A DNA stretch of 62,098 nucleotides from Pedobacter sp. Leaf250. Lineage in GTDB: Bacteria; Bacteroidota; Bacteroidia; Sphingobacteriales; Sphingobacteriaceae. The notes under the pieces were generated by a model. It did no database searches. It was not told the DNA's origin and saw nothing but the letters and a program-made list of their open reading frames with translations. Below are positions 1-8,758 of this stretch, one piece after another. The position numbers and the translations under genes are program-made. Location: contig NZ_CAKLBU010000025.1 of assembly GCF_920984735.1 (NCBI RefSeq), forward strand, positions 1 through 62,098, written 5' to 3'. Numbering within the stretch: the first letter of the stretch is position 1; every line of letters starts with the position of its first letter.

Positions 1-93
1 ATAGCAAAATATGAAGAAAAAATCAAACAGCAGCAAATCATGTTTCTTCATAAAAAAGCAAATGAACTAAAAATGCAATTAATTGAATTATAG
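1..93 (+). CDS. C-terminal end of a truncated gene
   Basis: An open frame runs from the first base to a TAG at 91-93 and encodes about 30 residues rich in Lys, Glu and Gln (ending KMQLIEL). The composition suggests a helical or coiled-coil tail. The rest of the gene lies outside the window, so the family cannot be named. No other long frame covers this stretch, but coding status rests only on the open frame. Confidence 0.45.
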   Translation: MAKYEEKIKQQQIMFLHKKANELKMQLIEL

Positions 94-240
94 ATAGTTG
101 AAAGTAACGTCAATGGTAGGATGACGATCAATTAGAATACAAAATCTCTTATAAAATTCGTTATTCCCACGCAGGTGGGAACATTAAAGCGCTTGCCAAT
201 ACTTTGTTATTCAGCTAACGCTTTATGCATAAAAATGCAA
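94..240. other. Intergenic region with REP-like palindrome
   Basis: No gene seen. The notable element is a GC-richer palindrome at about 165-181, TTCCCAC-GCA-GTGGGAA-like, preceded by CGTTA. It resembles the short dispersed palindromes (REP-like) common between genes in Pedobacter-type genomes. That resemblance is from general knowledge; only one clear copy is seen here. Confidence 0.4.
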
Positions 241-279
241 TAAACAAAAAAGCAGCTCATTGAGCTGCTTTTTTGTTTA
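241..279 (-). terminator. Near-perfect 19-bp palindromic terminator
   Basis: Arms 241-259 and 261-279 are perfect reverse complements around one central base, with GCAGCTCA/TGAGCTGC at the core and T-runs on both strands. It lies just past the stop of the reverse-strand gene at 287-628 and could also stop transcription arriving from the left. Confidence 0.85.
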
Positions 280-286
280 TTGAAAA

Positions 287-628
287 TTATTTTTTCTCAA
301 CTGGTCTGTTTTTAATTTGACTAGGTTTTAACCAAATTTTTGCACCTTTTGAGTTAACATAGTATTTTTCATTTTTTGAGTTAATGTAAACATCAGTTCC
401 ATCTGGTGCCATTTTACCTTTCCAGGTTTTATCGGCCACTTTTGAACCACCTTTAACAGCAACTTCGGCAGTTTTATTACCAACCGATTTTGCACCTTTA
501 CCAATGGCTTTTCCGGTTTTATCTAATGCTTTACCAACATCTGTTTTTTTCTCTTGTGCATTTACGCTAAGGGTTACACCGCCAAATAAGGCTAATGTTA
601 GTAAACCCATTACAAATCTTTTTTTCAT
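287..628 (-). CDS. Small secreted basic protein
   Basis: 113 residues. A classical signal peptide (MKKR, then a hydrophobic stretch ending in VNAQ) gives a mature protein of about 88 residues, predicted periplasmic or exported. The mature part is Lys/Gly rich, with repeats of the type DKTGKAIGKGAKSVGNK, followed by a Tyr-containing segment (VYINSKNEKYYVNSKGAKIWL) that weakly resembles short basic adaptor motifs. No catalytic motif is visible and I do not assign a function. It is monocistronic: the gene has its own terminator and is separated from gpsA by about 200 bases. Confidence 0.75.
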   Translation of the reverse strand: MKKRFVMGLLTLALFGGVTLSVNAQEKKTDVGKALDKTGKAIGKGAKSVGNKTAEVAVKGGSKVADKTWKGKMAPDGTDVYINSKNEKYYVNSKGAKIWLKPSQIKNRPVEKK

Positions 629-832
629 GACAGTTATACTTTTTATTTACTCAATAACAGTTGCTTAGCAAATTTGTTTTGAATAGCAGCACTGCATTTT
701 GTTAAATAAACCTTATTGAAGTGATATACTTTTTGCAGCTAAAATTTTCAATTCAGCAGTTCCAAACACAAAAAGATAAAACGGAAAGAAGGACTGTGGT
801 ATCCGATTAGCACTGTTTCTGATTTACTAAAG

Positions 833-1831
833 TTAATTTAGCTTTTCGGCAAGCAATTTCATTTCTATTTGTGGCGAACGGTTTTCGTATAGAATGTTAT
901 GCACAGCCTTGCATATTGGCATATCGACACTTAATTCTAGATTTTTGATATGCATACATTTTGCGGCATAATAACCTTCGGCAATCATATTCATTTCCAG
1001 TTGGGCAGATTTTACGGTATAACCCTTTCCAACCATGTTTCCAAAAGTACGGTTGCGACTAAATTGCGAATAAGCCGTAACCAATAAGTCGCCAAGATAA
1101 GCTGATTCCATAATATCGCGATTGATGGGATGAACAGCATCCACAAAGCGTTTAATTTCGCGAATGGCATTGCTAATAAGCACGGCTTGAAAATTATCGC
1201 CGTAGCCAATTCCGTGGCAAATTCCACTGGCTACAGCGTAAATATTTTTGAGCACAGCAGCATATTCTGTTCCAAAAATATCATCAGAAACATTGGTTTT
1301 AATGTATCTGGTGTTTAGAAAAGCTGCAAAAGTATTCGCCTTTTCGATGTCGGTACAGGCAATGGTTAGGTAAGAAAGTTTTTCAAAAGCAACCTCTTCG
1401 GCGTGGCAAGGACCGCTAACCACTAAAATATCGTCGTATGGAATGGCATATTTTTCGTGAAGGAACTCGCCAATGATTAAATTATCTTCTGGTACGATTC
1501 CTTTAATGGCCGAAATAATTTTTTTACCTTTTAAATCTTCTATACTGATTGATGAAAGTGTATCTTTTAAAAATGCTGCAGGAACATTTAATACGACAAA
1601 ATCAGCTGCTTTAATAATTGCATTGATATTGGATGAGATATTGTTATCAGTAAATTTAATTTCGACAGAACTTAAATAGTGTGGATTGTGCTTAAACTTT
1701 TTGATGTGCTCAATGGCCACTTCGTTACGCATCCACCAAAAAATTTCTTTCTCTGATAGATTATCTGAAAGCATTTTAACAATGGCAGTCGCCCAGCTCC
1801 CGCCCCCTATCATCGCTATTTTAGGTACCAT
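833..1831 (-). CDS. gpsA: Glycerol-3-phosphate dehydrogenase [NAD(P)+]
   Basis: 332 residues, the usual length for GpsA. It reduces dihydroxyacetone phosphate to sn-glycerol 3-phosphate, the backbone for phospholipids, in the cytoplasm. The N-terminus has the Rossmann motif IGGGSWATAIVKML at about residues 8-21. The middle has VSGPCHAEE (substrate region) and the conserved lysine motif AAVLKNIYAVASGI. The C-terminal helical domain carries YLGDLLVTAYSQFSRNRTFG. It lies downstream of the efflux adaptor on the same strand, with a gap of about 120 bases, so co-transcription is possible but not shown. Confidence 0.95.
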   Translation of the reverse strand: MVPKIAMIGGGSWATAIVKMLSDNLSEKEIFWWMRNEVAIEHIKKFKHNPHYLSSVEIKFTDNNISSNINAIIKAADFVVLNVPAAFLKDTLSSISIEDLKGKKIISAIKGIVPEDNLIIGEFLHEKYAIPYDDILVVSGPCHAEEVAFEKLSYLTIACTDIEKANTFAAFLNTRYIKTNVSDDIFGTEYAAVLKNIYAVASGICHGIGYGDNFQAVLISNAIREIKRFVDAVHPINRDIMESAYLGDLLVTAYSQFSRNRTFGNMVGKGYTVKSAQLEMNMIAEGYYAAKCMHIKNLELSVDMPICKAVHNILYENRSPQIEMKLLAEKLN

Positions 1832-1949
1832 CTTATAAAAAAAGGTTTAAGGTAAAAGGTGTAATGTTTAAGGTTTAGCGCTTTTGCTACAACCTTAAAC
1901 ATTACACCTCAAACAACGCAAGTTACTATTTCTTGCGATTAATTATAAA

Positions 1950-3290
1950 CTACTTTTTACCGTCTTTATTAAATAATTGGTCTTTAGCGGTTTTCTCTAC
2001 AATCATTCCATCCTTAAGTTTGTTCTGGATTGCTGAATATGGTCCTGTAACAATTTCCTGCCCAGCTTTTATGCCTGATTTAACAATAATAAACTGATCG
2101 TTCTGGATGCCAGTTGATACTTCAACTTTCTTTACTTTCTTCGTTTTGCCATCGAAAGTGTACACAAACTGCTTTACTTTTTTATCTGCTAATTTAGATT
2201 TTTGCTTATCAGTGTTTTCTTGGTTTCCTGCATTTTTATCTCCATCGCCAGATTTGCCACTTTCGGTAAATACCGCTTGAATTGGAACGGCCAAACCTTT
2301 TACCGTTTCACTTTCAATATCCACTGTAGCAGACATACCTGGGCGGAAAATAGATTGTTGTTTTCCTTCTATTTCTTCAGTGATTCTGATTTTTACCGAG
2401 AAGTTTGTTACCTGATCTACAGAAGTTGAGGTGGTTGTACCAACTGCAGTTGATGAACTGGCAATTTCAGTTACAACGCCTCTAAATTTTTTATCTGCAA
2501 AGGCATCAACTTCGATAGAAGCCTTATCGCCAACTTTAACACGGGTAATATCATTTTCATTCACATCAACATTTACTTCCATTGCCGCTAAATTAGAAAT
2601 ACGCATAATTTCAGTACCTGCCATTTGCGATGTACCTAAAATACGATCGCCCAATTCTATTGACAATTTTGAAACCACACCATCAGCAGGTGCATAAATG
2701 GTTGTTCTGGCTAAATTAGCCCCAGCTTCTTTAACATTTGCGCCTGTTTGCTCCAAAGTAAATTTAGCACCCGTTACATTTTCTTTTGCACTAGCCAAAG
2801 TTGCTTTCGCACCCAAAAACGCAGCTTTTGCAGCATCAAATTCTGAAGCTGAAATCACCTTTTTTCCAAAAAGTTCTACATTACGTTTGTAAGTAGCATC
2901 GGCATTTACAAAGTTGGCCTGACTTTGCGCCAACTGCTGCTGTGCAGATGCCACACTTGCTTTTTGTGCGTTATATGAAGCTACTGTACGCTCATATCCT
3001 GATTGTAAGATATCTGGACGAACCTTACAAAGTAATTGCCCCGCTTTAACAATATCACCTTCTCTCACCTTTAGCTCAACTACCTCACCAGATACCTCTG
3101 AACTTAACTTCACTTCAGTTTCTGGCTGAATTTTACCACTAGCGGTTACTGTTTCAACAACAGTTTTATCTGCTGCTTTATCTACAGTAACTTTTTCAAT
3201 TTTTTCACCACCTATTACGCCAGTTACAGCCAACACGGCTAAAATGGCAAGAATGACACCAATGGTAATTAATATGTGCTTCAGTTTCAT
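1950..3290 (-). CDS. Efflux periplasmic adaptor subunit (HlyD/MacA/RND type)
   Basis: 446 residues, a membrane-fusion protein bridging an inner-membrane pump and a TolC channel. One N-terminal membrane anchor (about residues 5-27) is followed by a lipoyl half-motif (SGEVVELKVREGDIVKAGQLL), a long Ala/Gln-rich helical hairpin (about 105-200), the second lipoyl half (TTIYAPADGVVSKL), and beta-barrel and membrane-proximal domains (FRPGMSATVDIES). A Lys/Asp-rich insert lies near residue 350. It sits 30 bases downstream of the TolC gene, so the two form an operon. No inner-membrane pump gene is adjacent, so the class (RND or MacB-type ABC) is open. Confidence 0.9.
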   Translation of the reverse strand: MKLKHILITIGVILAILAVLAVTGVIGGEKIEKVTVDKAADKTVVETVTASGKIQPETEVKLSSEVSGEVVELKVREGDIVKAGQLLCKVRPDILQSGYERTVASYNAQKASVASAQQQLAQSQANFVNADATYKRNVELFGKKVISASEFDAAKAAFLGAKATLASAKENVTGAKFTLEQTGANVKEAGANLARTTIYAPADGVVSKLSIELGDRILGTSQMAGTEIMRISNLAAMEVNVDVNENDITRVKVGDKASIEVDAFADKKFRGVVTEIASSSTAVGTTTSTSVDQVTNFSVKIRITEEIEGKQQSIFRPGMSATVDIESETVKGLAVPIQAVFTESGKSGDGDKNAGNQENTDKQKSKLADKKVKQFVYTFDGKTKKVKKVEVSTGIQNDQFIIVKSGIKAGQEIVTGPYSAIQNKLKDGMIVEKTAKDQLFNKDGKK

Positions 3291-3320
3291 AATTGTTTAA
3301 TGTATTTCGTTTGTTTTTTA

Positions 3321-4676
3321 TTAGAATGTAATTTGTCTTCCCAGGTAATAATCAATTACTTTAGCTCTAAAAATTAAGTCATATTTTGCTAAAATAAAAT
3401 CGATTTCCGCTCTGTTTCTATTGGTTTGGGCTGTACTGTAATCAAGTGAATTAACCAAACCAACATTATATCTTTGATCAATTACATAGAAAGCATCTTT
3501 TTGCGCCTGAAAAGCGTTTTGAGTAGAACTATAACGACTTTTAGCCGCATTTAAATCGGCTACAGCCTGATTAATTACTTTGATCAAATTATTTTTCGCA
3601 AGTGTTTCATCAGTTCTGCGTTGTTGCAAAGTGATTTTTGCCCTTCTAACATTTGATCTGGTTGTAAATCCATTGAAAATAGGAATTTGAATACCCATGC
3701 TTAAAAACTGACCAAAGTTATCAGTTAATTGATTGCCGAAAGGCGCATTTGGACGAAGTGAACTTGCGTTAAATTGATAATAATATGCAGAGCCTAAACC
3801 ACCACCGAAGGTAATCTGTGGAAAGAAACCTCCTTTTGCAATATCTACGGCTTTTTCAGCAGCTTTGCTGTAATTCCAGGCTAATTTTATGTCAGGAAAT
3901 GTTTCCATCGCCTGTTTATAAATATCATTAGGTACATAAGCTGTTTTAACGTTTTCAATTTCATTTACCAAAGGCGGCTGAACTTTAAATGTCATTGGTG
4001 GTTGAATCTCCATCAATTGACCTAACGTTAAATAGGAAATTGTTAGCTGATTTTGAGCATCTGTAAGATTTAGTTCTGCAGTTGCCGACTGAGATTTAGC
4101 CTGTGAGATATCAGCAAGTGTTTTATTTCCTACATCTAATAATGCCTGCTCACGCTTCAAAGTGGCATTGGCAACTTCTAATTGTTGCTGTGTTGCCTTA
4201 ACCTGATCTTGATTATTTAAAACTTGAAGATATGCAGTAACTACTTGTAAGATCAGGTCATTTTTTACCTTTTCAACGTTTGTCTTTCCAGCATCTAACA
4301 AAAATTTATTTTGTCTGATTTGATTTACTCTTGTTCCACCACCAAAAAGTAAAACATTAGCGTTCAAATTTGGATTTAAATTATAGTTCTGAGTGTTTTC
4401 GAACAAACCTGAAACCTGCTGACTCCTTCCCCATTGCATAGATTGATTTAAGCTTCCATTTAAAGTAGGTAACAAAGCATTTTTTGATTGCCTCAAATCT
4501 TCTTCGCTTATTGCGGCACTGAACGCAGCCTGTTTAATATTTAAATTATTTTTTAAAGTATTTTCAACTGCCTGTTGAATGGTAATCACTTCTTGCGCTT
4601 TAATTTTCTGGCTAATGCTCAAGGCCAATAATAATGCAGATCCGGTAATTAACTTATTCTTGGTAAACATTTTCAT
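3321..4676 (-). CDS. TolC family outer-membrane efflux protein
   Basis: 451 residues from the preferred ATG at 4676; a frame extension to 4730 precedes the signal peptide and is probably untranslated. The signal peptide (KMFTKNKLITGSALLLALS, ending KIKAQ) is followed by two long helical repeats typical of the TolC/OEP fold, with NALLPTLNGSLNQS in the first repeat and GGFFPQITFGGGLG in the second. A trimeric outer-membrane channel is expected. It is first in an operon with the adaptor and is divergent from the polysaccharide deacetylase gene across about 75 bases. Confidence 0.9.
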   Translation of the reverse strand: MKMFTKNKLITGSALLLALSISQKIKAQEVITIQQAVENTLKNNLNIKQAAFSAAISEEDLRQSKNALLPTLNGSLNQSMQWGRSQQVSGLFENTQNYNLNPNLNANVLLFGGGTRVNQIRQNKFLLDAGKTNVEKVKNDLILQVVTAYLQVLNNQDQVKATQQQLEVANATLKREQALLDVGNKTLADISQAKSQSATAELNLTDAQNQLTISYLTLGQLMEIQPPMTFKVQPPLVNEIENVKTAYVPNDIYKQAMETFPDIKLAWNYSKAAEKAVDIAKGGFFPQITFGGGLGSAYYYQFNASSLRPNAPFGNQLTDNFGQFLSMGIQIPIFNGFTTRSNVRRAKITLQQRRTDETLAKNNLIKVINQAVADLNAAKSRYSSTQNAFQAQKDAFYVIDQRYNVGLVNSLDYSTAQTNRNRAEIDFILAKYDLIFRAKVIDYYLGRQITF

Positions 4677-4734
4677 AATTTGTTTCAAATCTATATAAAC
4701 AACTTTAATAATTTCAATCTGTACAGGCATTTAC

Positions 4735-4742
4735 TAACTTTG
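4735..4742 (+). promoter_or_regulatory. Bacteroidota -7 element TAACTTTG, nearly abutting a start codon
   Basis: TAACTTTG fits the Bacteroidota -7 consensus TAnnTTTG and ends 8 bases before the ATG of the deacetylase at 4751. Transcription from it would start within a few bases of the ATG, giving a leaderless or nearly leaderless mRNA. No clear -33 TTTG is present. Confidence 0.45.
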
Positions 4743-4750
4743 GTTGTAAA

Positions 4751-5368
4751 ATGTACCTGATCAAATCGCCGCTTCTGCTTAAATGGTATTATCCATCATT
4801 ATTATGGAATAAATCCCGCACCGAAAAAGTTATTTATTTGACCTTTGACGATGGACCTATACCCAATGTTACAGATTTTGTTTTAAAAACTTTAAAAGCT
4901 TTTAACGCAAAAGCCACTTTTTTTTGTATCGGCGACAATATTGTAAAACATCCCGAGGTTTATGCTCGTGTAATAAACGATGGGCATGCCATCGGCAACC
5001 ACACTTTTAACCATTTAAAAGGTTGGAAAACCGATGATGAAACCTATATTGAAAATGCATTAATGTGCCAGCAACTTACTCGTACCGCCCTCTTCCGACC
5101 ACCTTACGGAAGAATCAAAAAATCTCAAATCTCCAATCTCAGATCTCAGATCCCAGATCTTAAAATCATAATGTGGGATGTATTAAGTGGCGATTTCGAC
5201 ACTAATCTTTCAGCCGAAAAATGCTATCAAAACGTGATAAAAAACACCGAAAATGGTTCAATTGTAGTTTTTCACGATAGTTTAAAAGCTTTTGATCGTT
5301 TAGAATATACGCTGCCAAGGGTTTTAAAGTATTTTACAGATAAAGGTTTCACTTTTTCTGCTTTATAG
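4751..5368 (+). CDS. Polysaccharide deacetylase (NodB homology domain)
   Basis: 205 residues, a single carbohydrate esterase family 4 domain that removes N-acetyl groups from cell-wall or surface glycans. Catalytic motifs are complete: TFDDGP (metal and base Asp), HTFNH (zinc His pair), RPPYG, WDVLSGDF and the final VVFHDS. There is no signal peptide, which many short Bacteroidota members also lack. The odd feature is six tandem 7-base units at 5121-5162, encoding the KSQISNLRSQIPDL segment between the RPPYG and WDV motifs. Because 7 is not a multiple of 3, gain or loss of one unit would shift the frame. Confidence 0.92.
   Translation: MYLIKSPLLLKWYYPSLLWNKSRTEKVIYLTFDDGPIPNVTDFVLKTLKAFNAKATFFCIGDNIVKHPEVYARVINDGHAIGNHTFNHLKGWKTDDETYIENALMCQQLTRTALFRPPYGRIKKSQISNLRSQIPDLKIIMWDVLSGDFDTNLSAEKCYQNVIKNTENGSIVVFHDSLKAFDRLEYTLPRVLKYFTDKGFTFSAL
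5121..5162 (+). repeat. Heptanucleotide tandem repeat inside the deacetylase gene
   Basis: Six units in exact 7-base register: AATCTCA, AATCTCC, AATCTCA, GATCTCA, GATCCCA, GATCTTA, with a degenerate seventh (AAATCAT) after. The frame stays open through the array. Similar heptamers occur outside genes at 41625-41652 and 41706-41733. Confidence 0.85.
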
Positions 5369-5801
5369 CCATTGCTGTGCCAGTAAAACTTCATGGCTTT
5401 TCAATGCAATCAATCTATTATTACTAACTATATGAATAGGGAATGCGTCCGTAATTGAACAATATTGTTCGTTAATGAACAGTTATAAATTCCAAGATAT
5501 ATATTTGGGAAATTGAGTTAAAAGCCTTCAATAATTTATATTGGAGCGCTTATTTTTGATTGATCGATTATATTTTTAATCTTATAATTTAAATCATCTG
5601 GGATAATTTAGAACAATTCCAAATTACTTAATCGCCTGCGTGATTTGCAGATAAGGGTTGATTTTTGTTATTTTTGTTTTGACCAAAAATTGAGCTTCAT
5701 TGGCTCAATAACACAAATTAATTTACAAACAATATTCTTTTATAAATTGATGTGGATGATTCATTTTACCATGCGATAAGAAAAAGAATAAAATATTTAA
5801 G
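5369..5801 (+). promoter_or_regulatory. 433-base leader and promoter region of acnB
   Basis: No gene is seen. A good Bacteroidota promoter is present: TTTG at 5644-5647, 21 bases, then TATTTTTG at 5669-5676, giving a start near 5681 and a leader of about 120 bases. The leader holds a hairpin with arms ATTGAGC (5689-5695) and GCTCAAT (5703-5709). Upstream is AT-rich sequence with no clear coding frame. Confidence 0.6.
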
Positions 5802-8567
5802 ATGAGTATTTATAACGATTATATCCAGGAAATTGAAGACAGAAAAGCTCAAGGTCTTCATCCTAAACCTATTGATGGAGCTGAATTATTGAGTGAAATC
5901 ATCACTCAAATCAAAAATGTAAATAATTTTAACAGAGCAGATGCTGTCAATTTTTTCATCTACAATACTTTGCCAGGAACTACTGGTGCAGCTGTTGTTA
6001 AAGCACAGTTTTTAAAAGAAATTATTTTAGGCGAAACTGCTGTTGCAGAAATCACCCCTGATTTTGCTTTTGAATTGCTATCACACATGAAGGGCGGACC
6101 TTCAATTAAGGTTTTATTGGATATTGCTTTAGCTGATAATGGAGATAAAGCTCATAAAGCTGCCGATGTACTTAAAACACAAGTTTTCTTGTACGATGCA
6201 GATACAGATCGTTTAAAAGAAGCTTACAATAATGGCAATGAGATTGCTAAAGAAATACTGGAAAGCTATGCCAAAGCTGAGTTTTTCACTAAACTACCTG
6301 AAGTAGCAGAAGAAATTAAAGTGGTAACTTTTATTGCCGGCATTGGCGATATTTCTACTGATTTACTTTCTCCAGGCAACCAGGCTCACTCCCGTTCAGA
6401 TCGTGAATTGCATGGAAAATGCATGATCACGCCAGAAGCACAGGAGGAAATTCAATCCCTGCAGGCGAAACACCCAGATGCTAGCGTAATGTTGGTTGCC
6501 GAAAAAGGTACCATGGGTGTAGGCTCATCTCGTATGTCGGGCGTAAATAATGTAGCACTTTGGACAGGTAAACCATCTAGTCCATATGTTCCATTTGTAA
6601 ACTTCGCTCCAATTGTTGGTGGAACAAATGGTATTTCTCCAATTTTTTTAACCACTGTTGATGTTACTGGCGGTATTGGTATCGATCTTCAAAACTGGGT
6701 AAAGAAAACAGATGAAAATGGCAACGTGTTACGTAACGAAAACAATGAGCCTATTTTAGATCATGTTTACTCTGTTGAAACAGGAACTGTTCTAACCATC
6801 AATACAAGAACTAAAAAACTATACAACGGCGAGCAAGAGCTGATCAATATCTCAAAAGCATTGACACCGCAAAAAATGGAATTTATCAAAGCTGGTGGTT
6901 CTTACGCCATCGTTTTTGGTAAAAAAATTCAAACTTTTGCAGCTAGGGTTTTAGGAGTTGAAGCTCCTTTAGTTTATGCGCCAGCTAAAGAAGTATCTAT
7001 CGAAGGCCAGGGATTAACGGCTGTAGAGAAAATCTTTAATAGAAATGCAGTTGGGTTAACTGCTGGTAAGGTTTTACATGCCGGTTCTGATGTTAGAGTA
7101 GAGGTAAATATTGTAGGTTCTCAAGATACAACAGGTTTAATGACCGCACAGGAATTAGAGGCGATGGCTGCTACAGTTATTTCTCCAATTGTTGATGGTG
7201 CATATCAATCTGGTTGCCATACTGCATCGGTTTGGGATAAGAAAGCGCAGGCAAACATCCCTAAACTGATGAAGTTTATGAATGAGTTTGGCGTAATTAC
7301 TGCCCGCGATCCTAGAGGCGAATATCATGCCATGACGGATGTGATACACAAAGTATTAAATGATATTACAATTGATGAATGGGCTATTATTATCGGTGGC
7401 GATTCTCACACGCGTATGTCTAAAGGCGTAGCTTTTGGTGCCGATTCTGGTACTGTTGCATTAGCTTTGGCAACAGGCGAGGCTTCTATGCCAATTCCTG
7501 AATCTGTTAAAGTAACTTTCAAAGGTGCAATGCAGGAACACATGGATTTTCGTGATGTTGTACACGCAACGCAACTGCAAATGTTGCAACAGTTTGATGG
7601 CGAAAATGTATTCCAGGGCCGCATCATCGAAGTGCACATTGGTACTTTATTAGCTGACCAGGCTTTTACTTTTACCGATTGGACAGCAGAGATGAAGGCA
7701 AAAGCTTCAATTTGTATTTCGCAAGATGATACCCTGATTGAATCTTTGGAAATTGCCAAACACCGCATTCAAATCATGATAGATAAAGGTATGGATAACC
7801 ATAACCAAGTTTTACAAGGTTTGATCAACAAAGCAAACAAACGTATTGAAGAAATTAAAACCGGAATCAAGCCAGCTTTAATGCCTGATACCAATGCAAA
7901 ATATTTTGCCGAAGTGGTAATCGATCTGGATATCATTAATGAACCAATGATTGCCGATCCTGATGTGAATAATGTAGATGTATCTAAACGTTACACTCAC
8001 GATACCATTAGAGATCTAACTTTCTACGCCGGAGATAAAAAAGTTGATTTGGGTTTTGTTGGCTCTTGCATGGTACATAAAGACGATTTAAAAATCGTAT
8101 CTCAAATGTTAAGAAACGTAGAGCATAAAACAGGAACTGTTTCTTTCAAAGCACCATTGGTTGTTGCAGCACCCACTTATAATATTATAGATGAATTAAA
8201 AGCAGAGGGCGATTGGGAATATCTTCAAAAATATTCTGGATTTGAATTTAGCGATGCGCTGCCAAAAAGTTCAGCCCGCACGGAGTATGAGAACATTATG
8301 TATTTAGAGCGTCCTGGTTGTAATCTATGTATGGGTAATCAAGAGAAAGCAGCTAAAGGCGATACGGTAATGGCTACATCAACGCGTTTGTTCCAAGGCC
8401 GTGTAGTTGAGGATAGAGATGGGAAAAAAGGTGAATCATTATTGGCATCGACTCCGGTTGTGGTTTTATCGGCCATCTTAGGTCGTATTCCAAATATTGA
8501 TGAATATAAATCAGCTGTAGAAGGCATTAATTTAACCAAGTTTACGCCCATTTCTACAAAACAATAA
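5802..8567 (+). CDS. acnB: Bifunctional aconitate hydratase 2 / 2-methylisocitrate dehydratase
   Basis: 921 residues, close to the usual AcnB length. It interconverts citrate and isocitrate in the TCA cycle and can act on 2-methylisocitrate. AcnB order is seen: an N-terminal HEAT-like helical domain (about 1-160), the swivel domain, then the catalytic domains. Iron-sulfur ligands are Cys756 (GSCMVH), Cys840 and Cys843 (PGCNLCMGNQ). GGDSHTRMSKG near residue 530 is an active-site motif. It has its own terminator at 8604-8640, so it is separately transcribed from the second aconitase that follows. Confidence 0.95.
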   Translation: MSIYNDYIQEIEDRKAQGLHPKPIDGAELLSEIITQIKNVNNFNRADAVNFFIYNTLPGTTGAAVVKAQFLKEIILGETAVAEITPDFAFELLSHMKGGPSIKVLLDIALADNGDKAHKAADVLKTQVFLYDADTDRLKEAYNNGNEIAKEILESYAKAEFFTKLPEVAEEIKVVTFIAGIGDISTDLLSPGNQAHSRSDRELHGKCMITPEAQEEIQSLQAKHPDASVMLVAEKGTMGVGSSRMSGVNNVALWTGKPSSPYVPFVNFAPIVGGTNGISPIFLTTVDVTGGIGIDLQNWVKKTDENGNVLRNENNEPILDHVYSVETGTVLTINTRTKKLYNGEQELINISKALTPQKMEFIKAGGSYAIVFGKKIQTFAARVLGVEAPLVYAPAKEVSIEGQGLTAVEKIFNRNAVGLTAGKVLHAGSDVRVEVNIVGSQDTTGLMTAQELEAMAATVISPIVDGAYQSGCHTASVWDKKAQANIPKLMKFMNEFGVITARDPRGEYHAMTDVIHKVLNDITIDEWAIIIGGDSHTRMSKGVAFGADSGTVALALATGEASMPIPESVKVTFKGAMQEHMDFRDVVHATQLQMLQQFDGENVFQGRIIEVHIGTLLADQAFTFTDWTAEMKAKASICISQDDTLIESLEIAKHRIQIMIDKGMDNHNQVLQGLINKANKRIEEIKTGIKPALMPDTNAKYFAEVVIDLDIINEPMIADPDVNNVDVSKRYTHDTIRDLTFYAGDKKVDLGFVGSCMVHKDDLKIVSQMLRNVEHKTGTVSFKAPLVVAAPTYNIIDELKAEGDWEYLQKYSGFEFSDALPKSSARTEYENIMYLERPGCNLCMGNQEKAAKGDTVMATSTRLFQGRVVEDRDGKKGESLLASTPVVVLSAILGRIPNIDEYKSAVEGINLTKFTPISTKQ

Positions 8568-8603
8568 GAAACAAAAAATCATATAAATTGTTAATAAACC
8601 TTG

Positions 8604-8640
8604 AAGGCTATCTGATAAACCAGATAGCTTTTTTGTTTTG
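8604..8640 (+). terminator. Intrinsic terminator of acnB
   Basis: Stem GCTATCTG (8607-8614) with CAGATAGC (8621-8628), loop ATAAAC, then a run of T. It lies 37 bases after the acnB stop. Confidence 0.85.
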
Positions 8641-8758
8641 CAAAACTTGCATAGAATGTTTTTAAATAACACAATTTGACAAATCACAAAAATAAGTCTA
8701 TTAAAAATTGTTTAATTTAGAACGTATAGTTGTTGAAATAATTTATAAAAAATAAAGT

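Noticed and set aside
7406..7768. Reverse open frame of 120 codons inside acnB
   Set aside because: It is antisense to the conserved aconitase catalytic region; its Cys/Ser-rich product has no family pattern.
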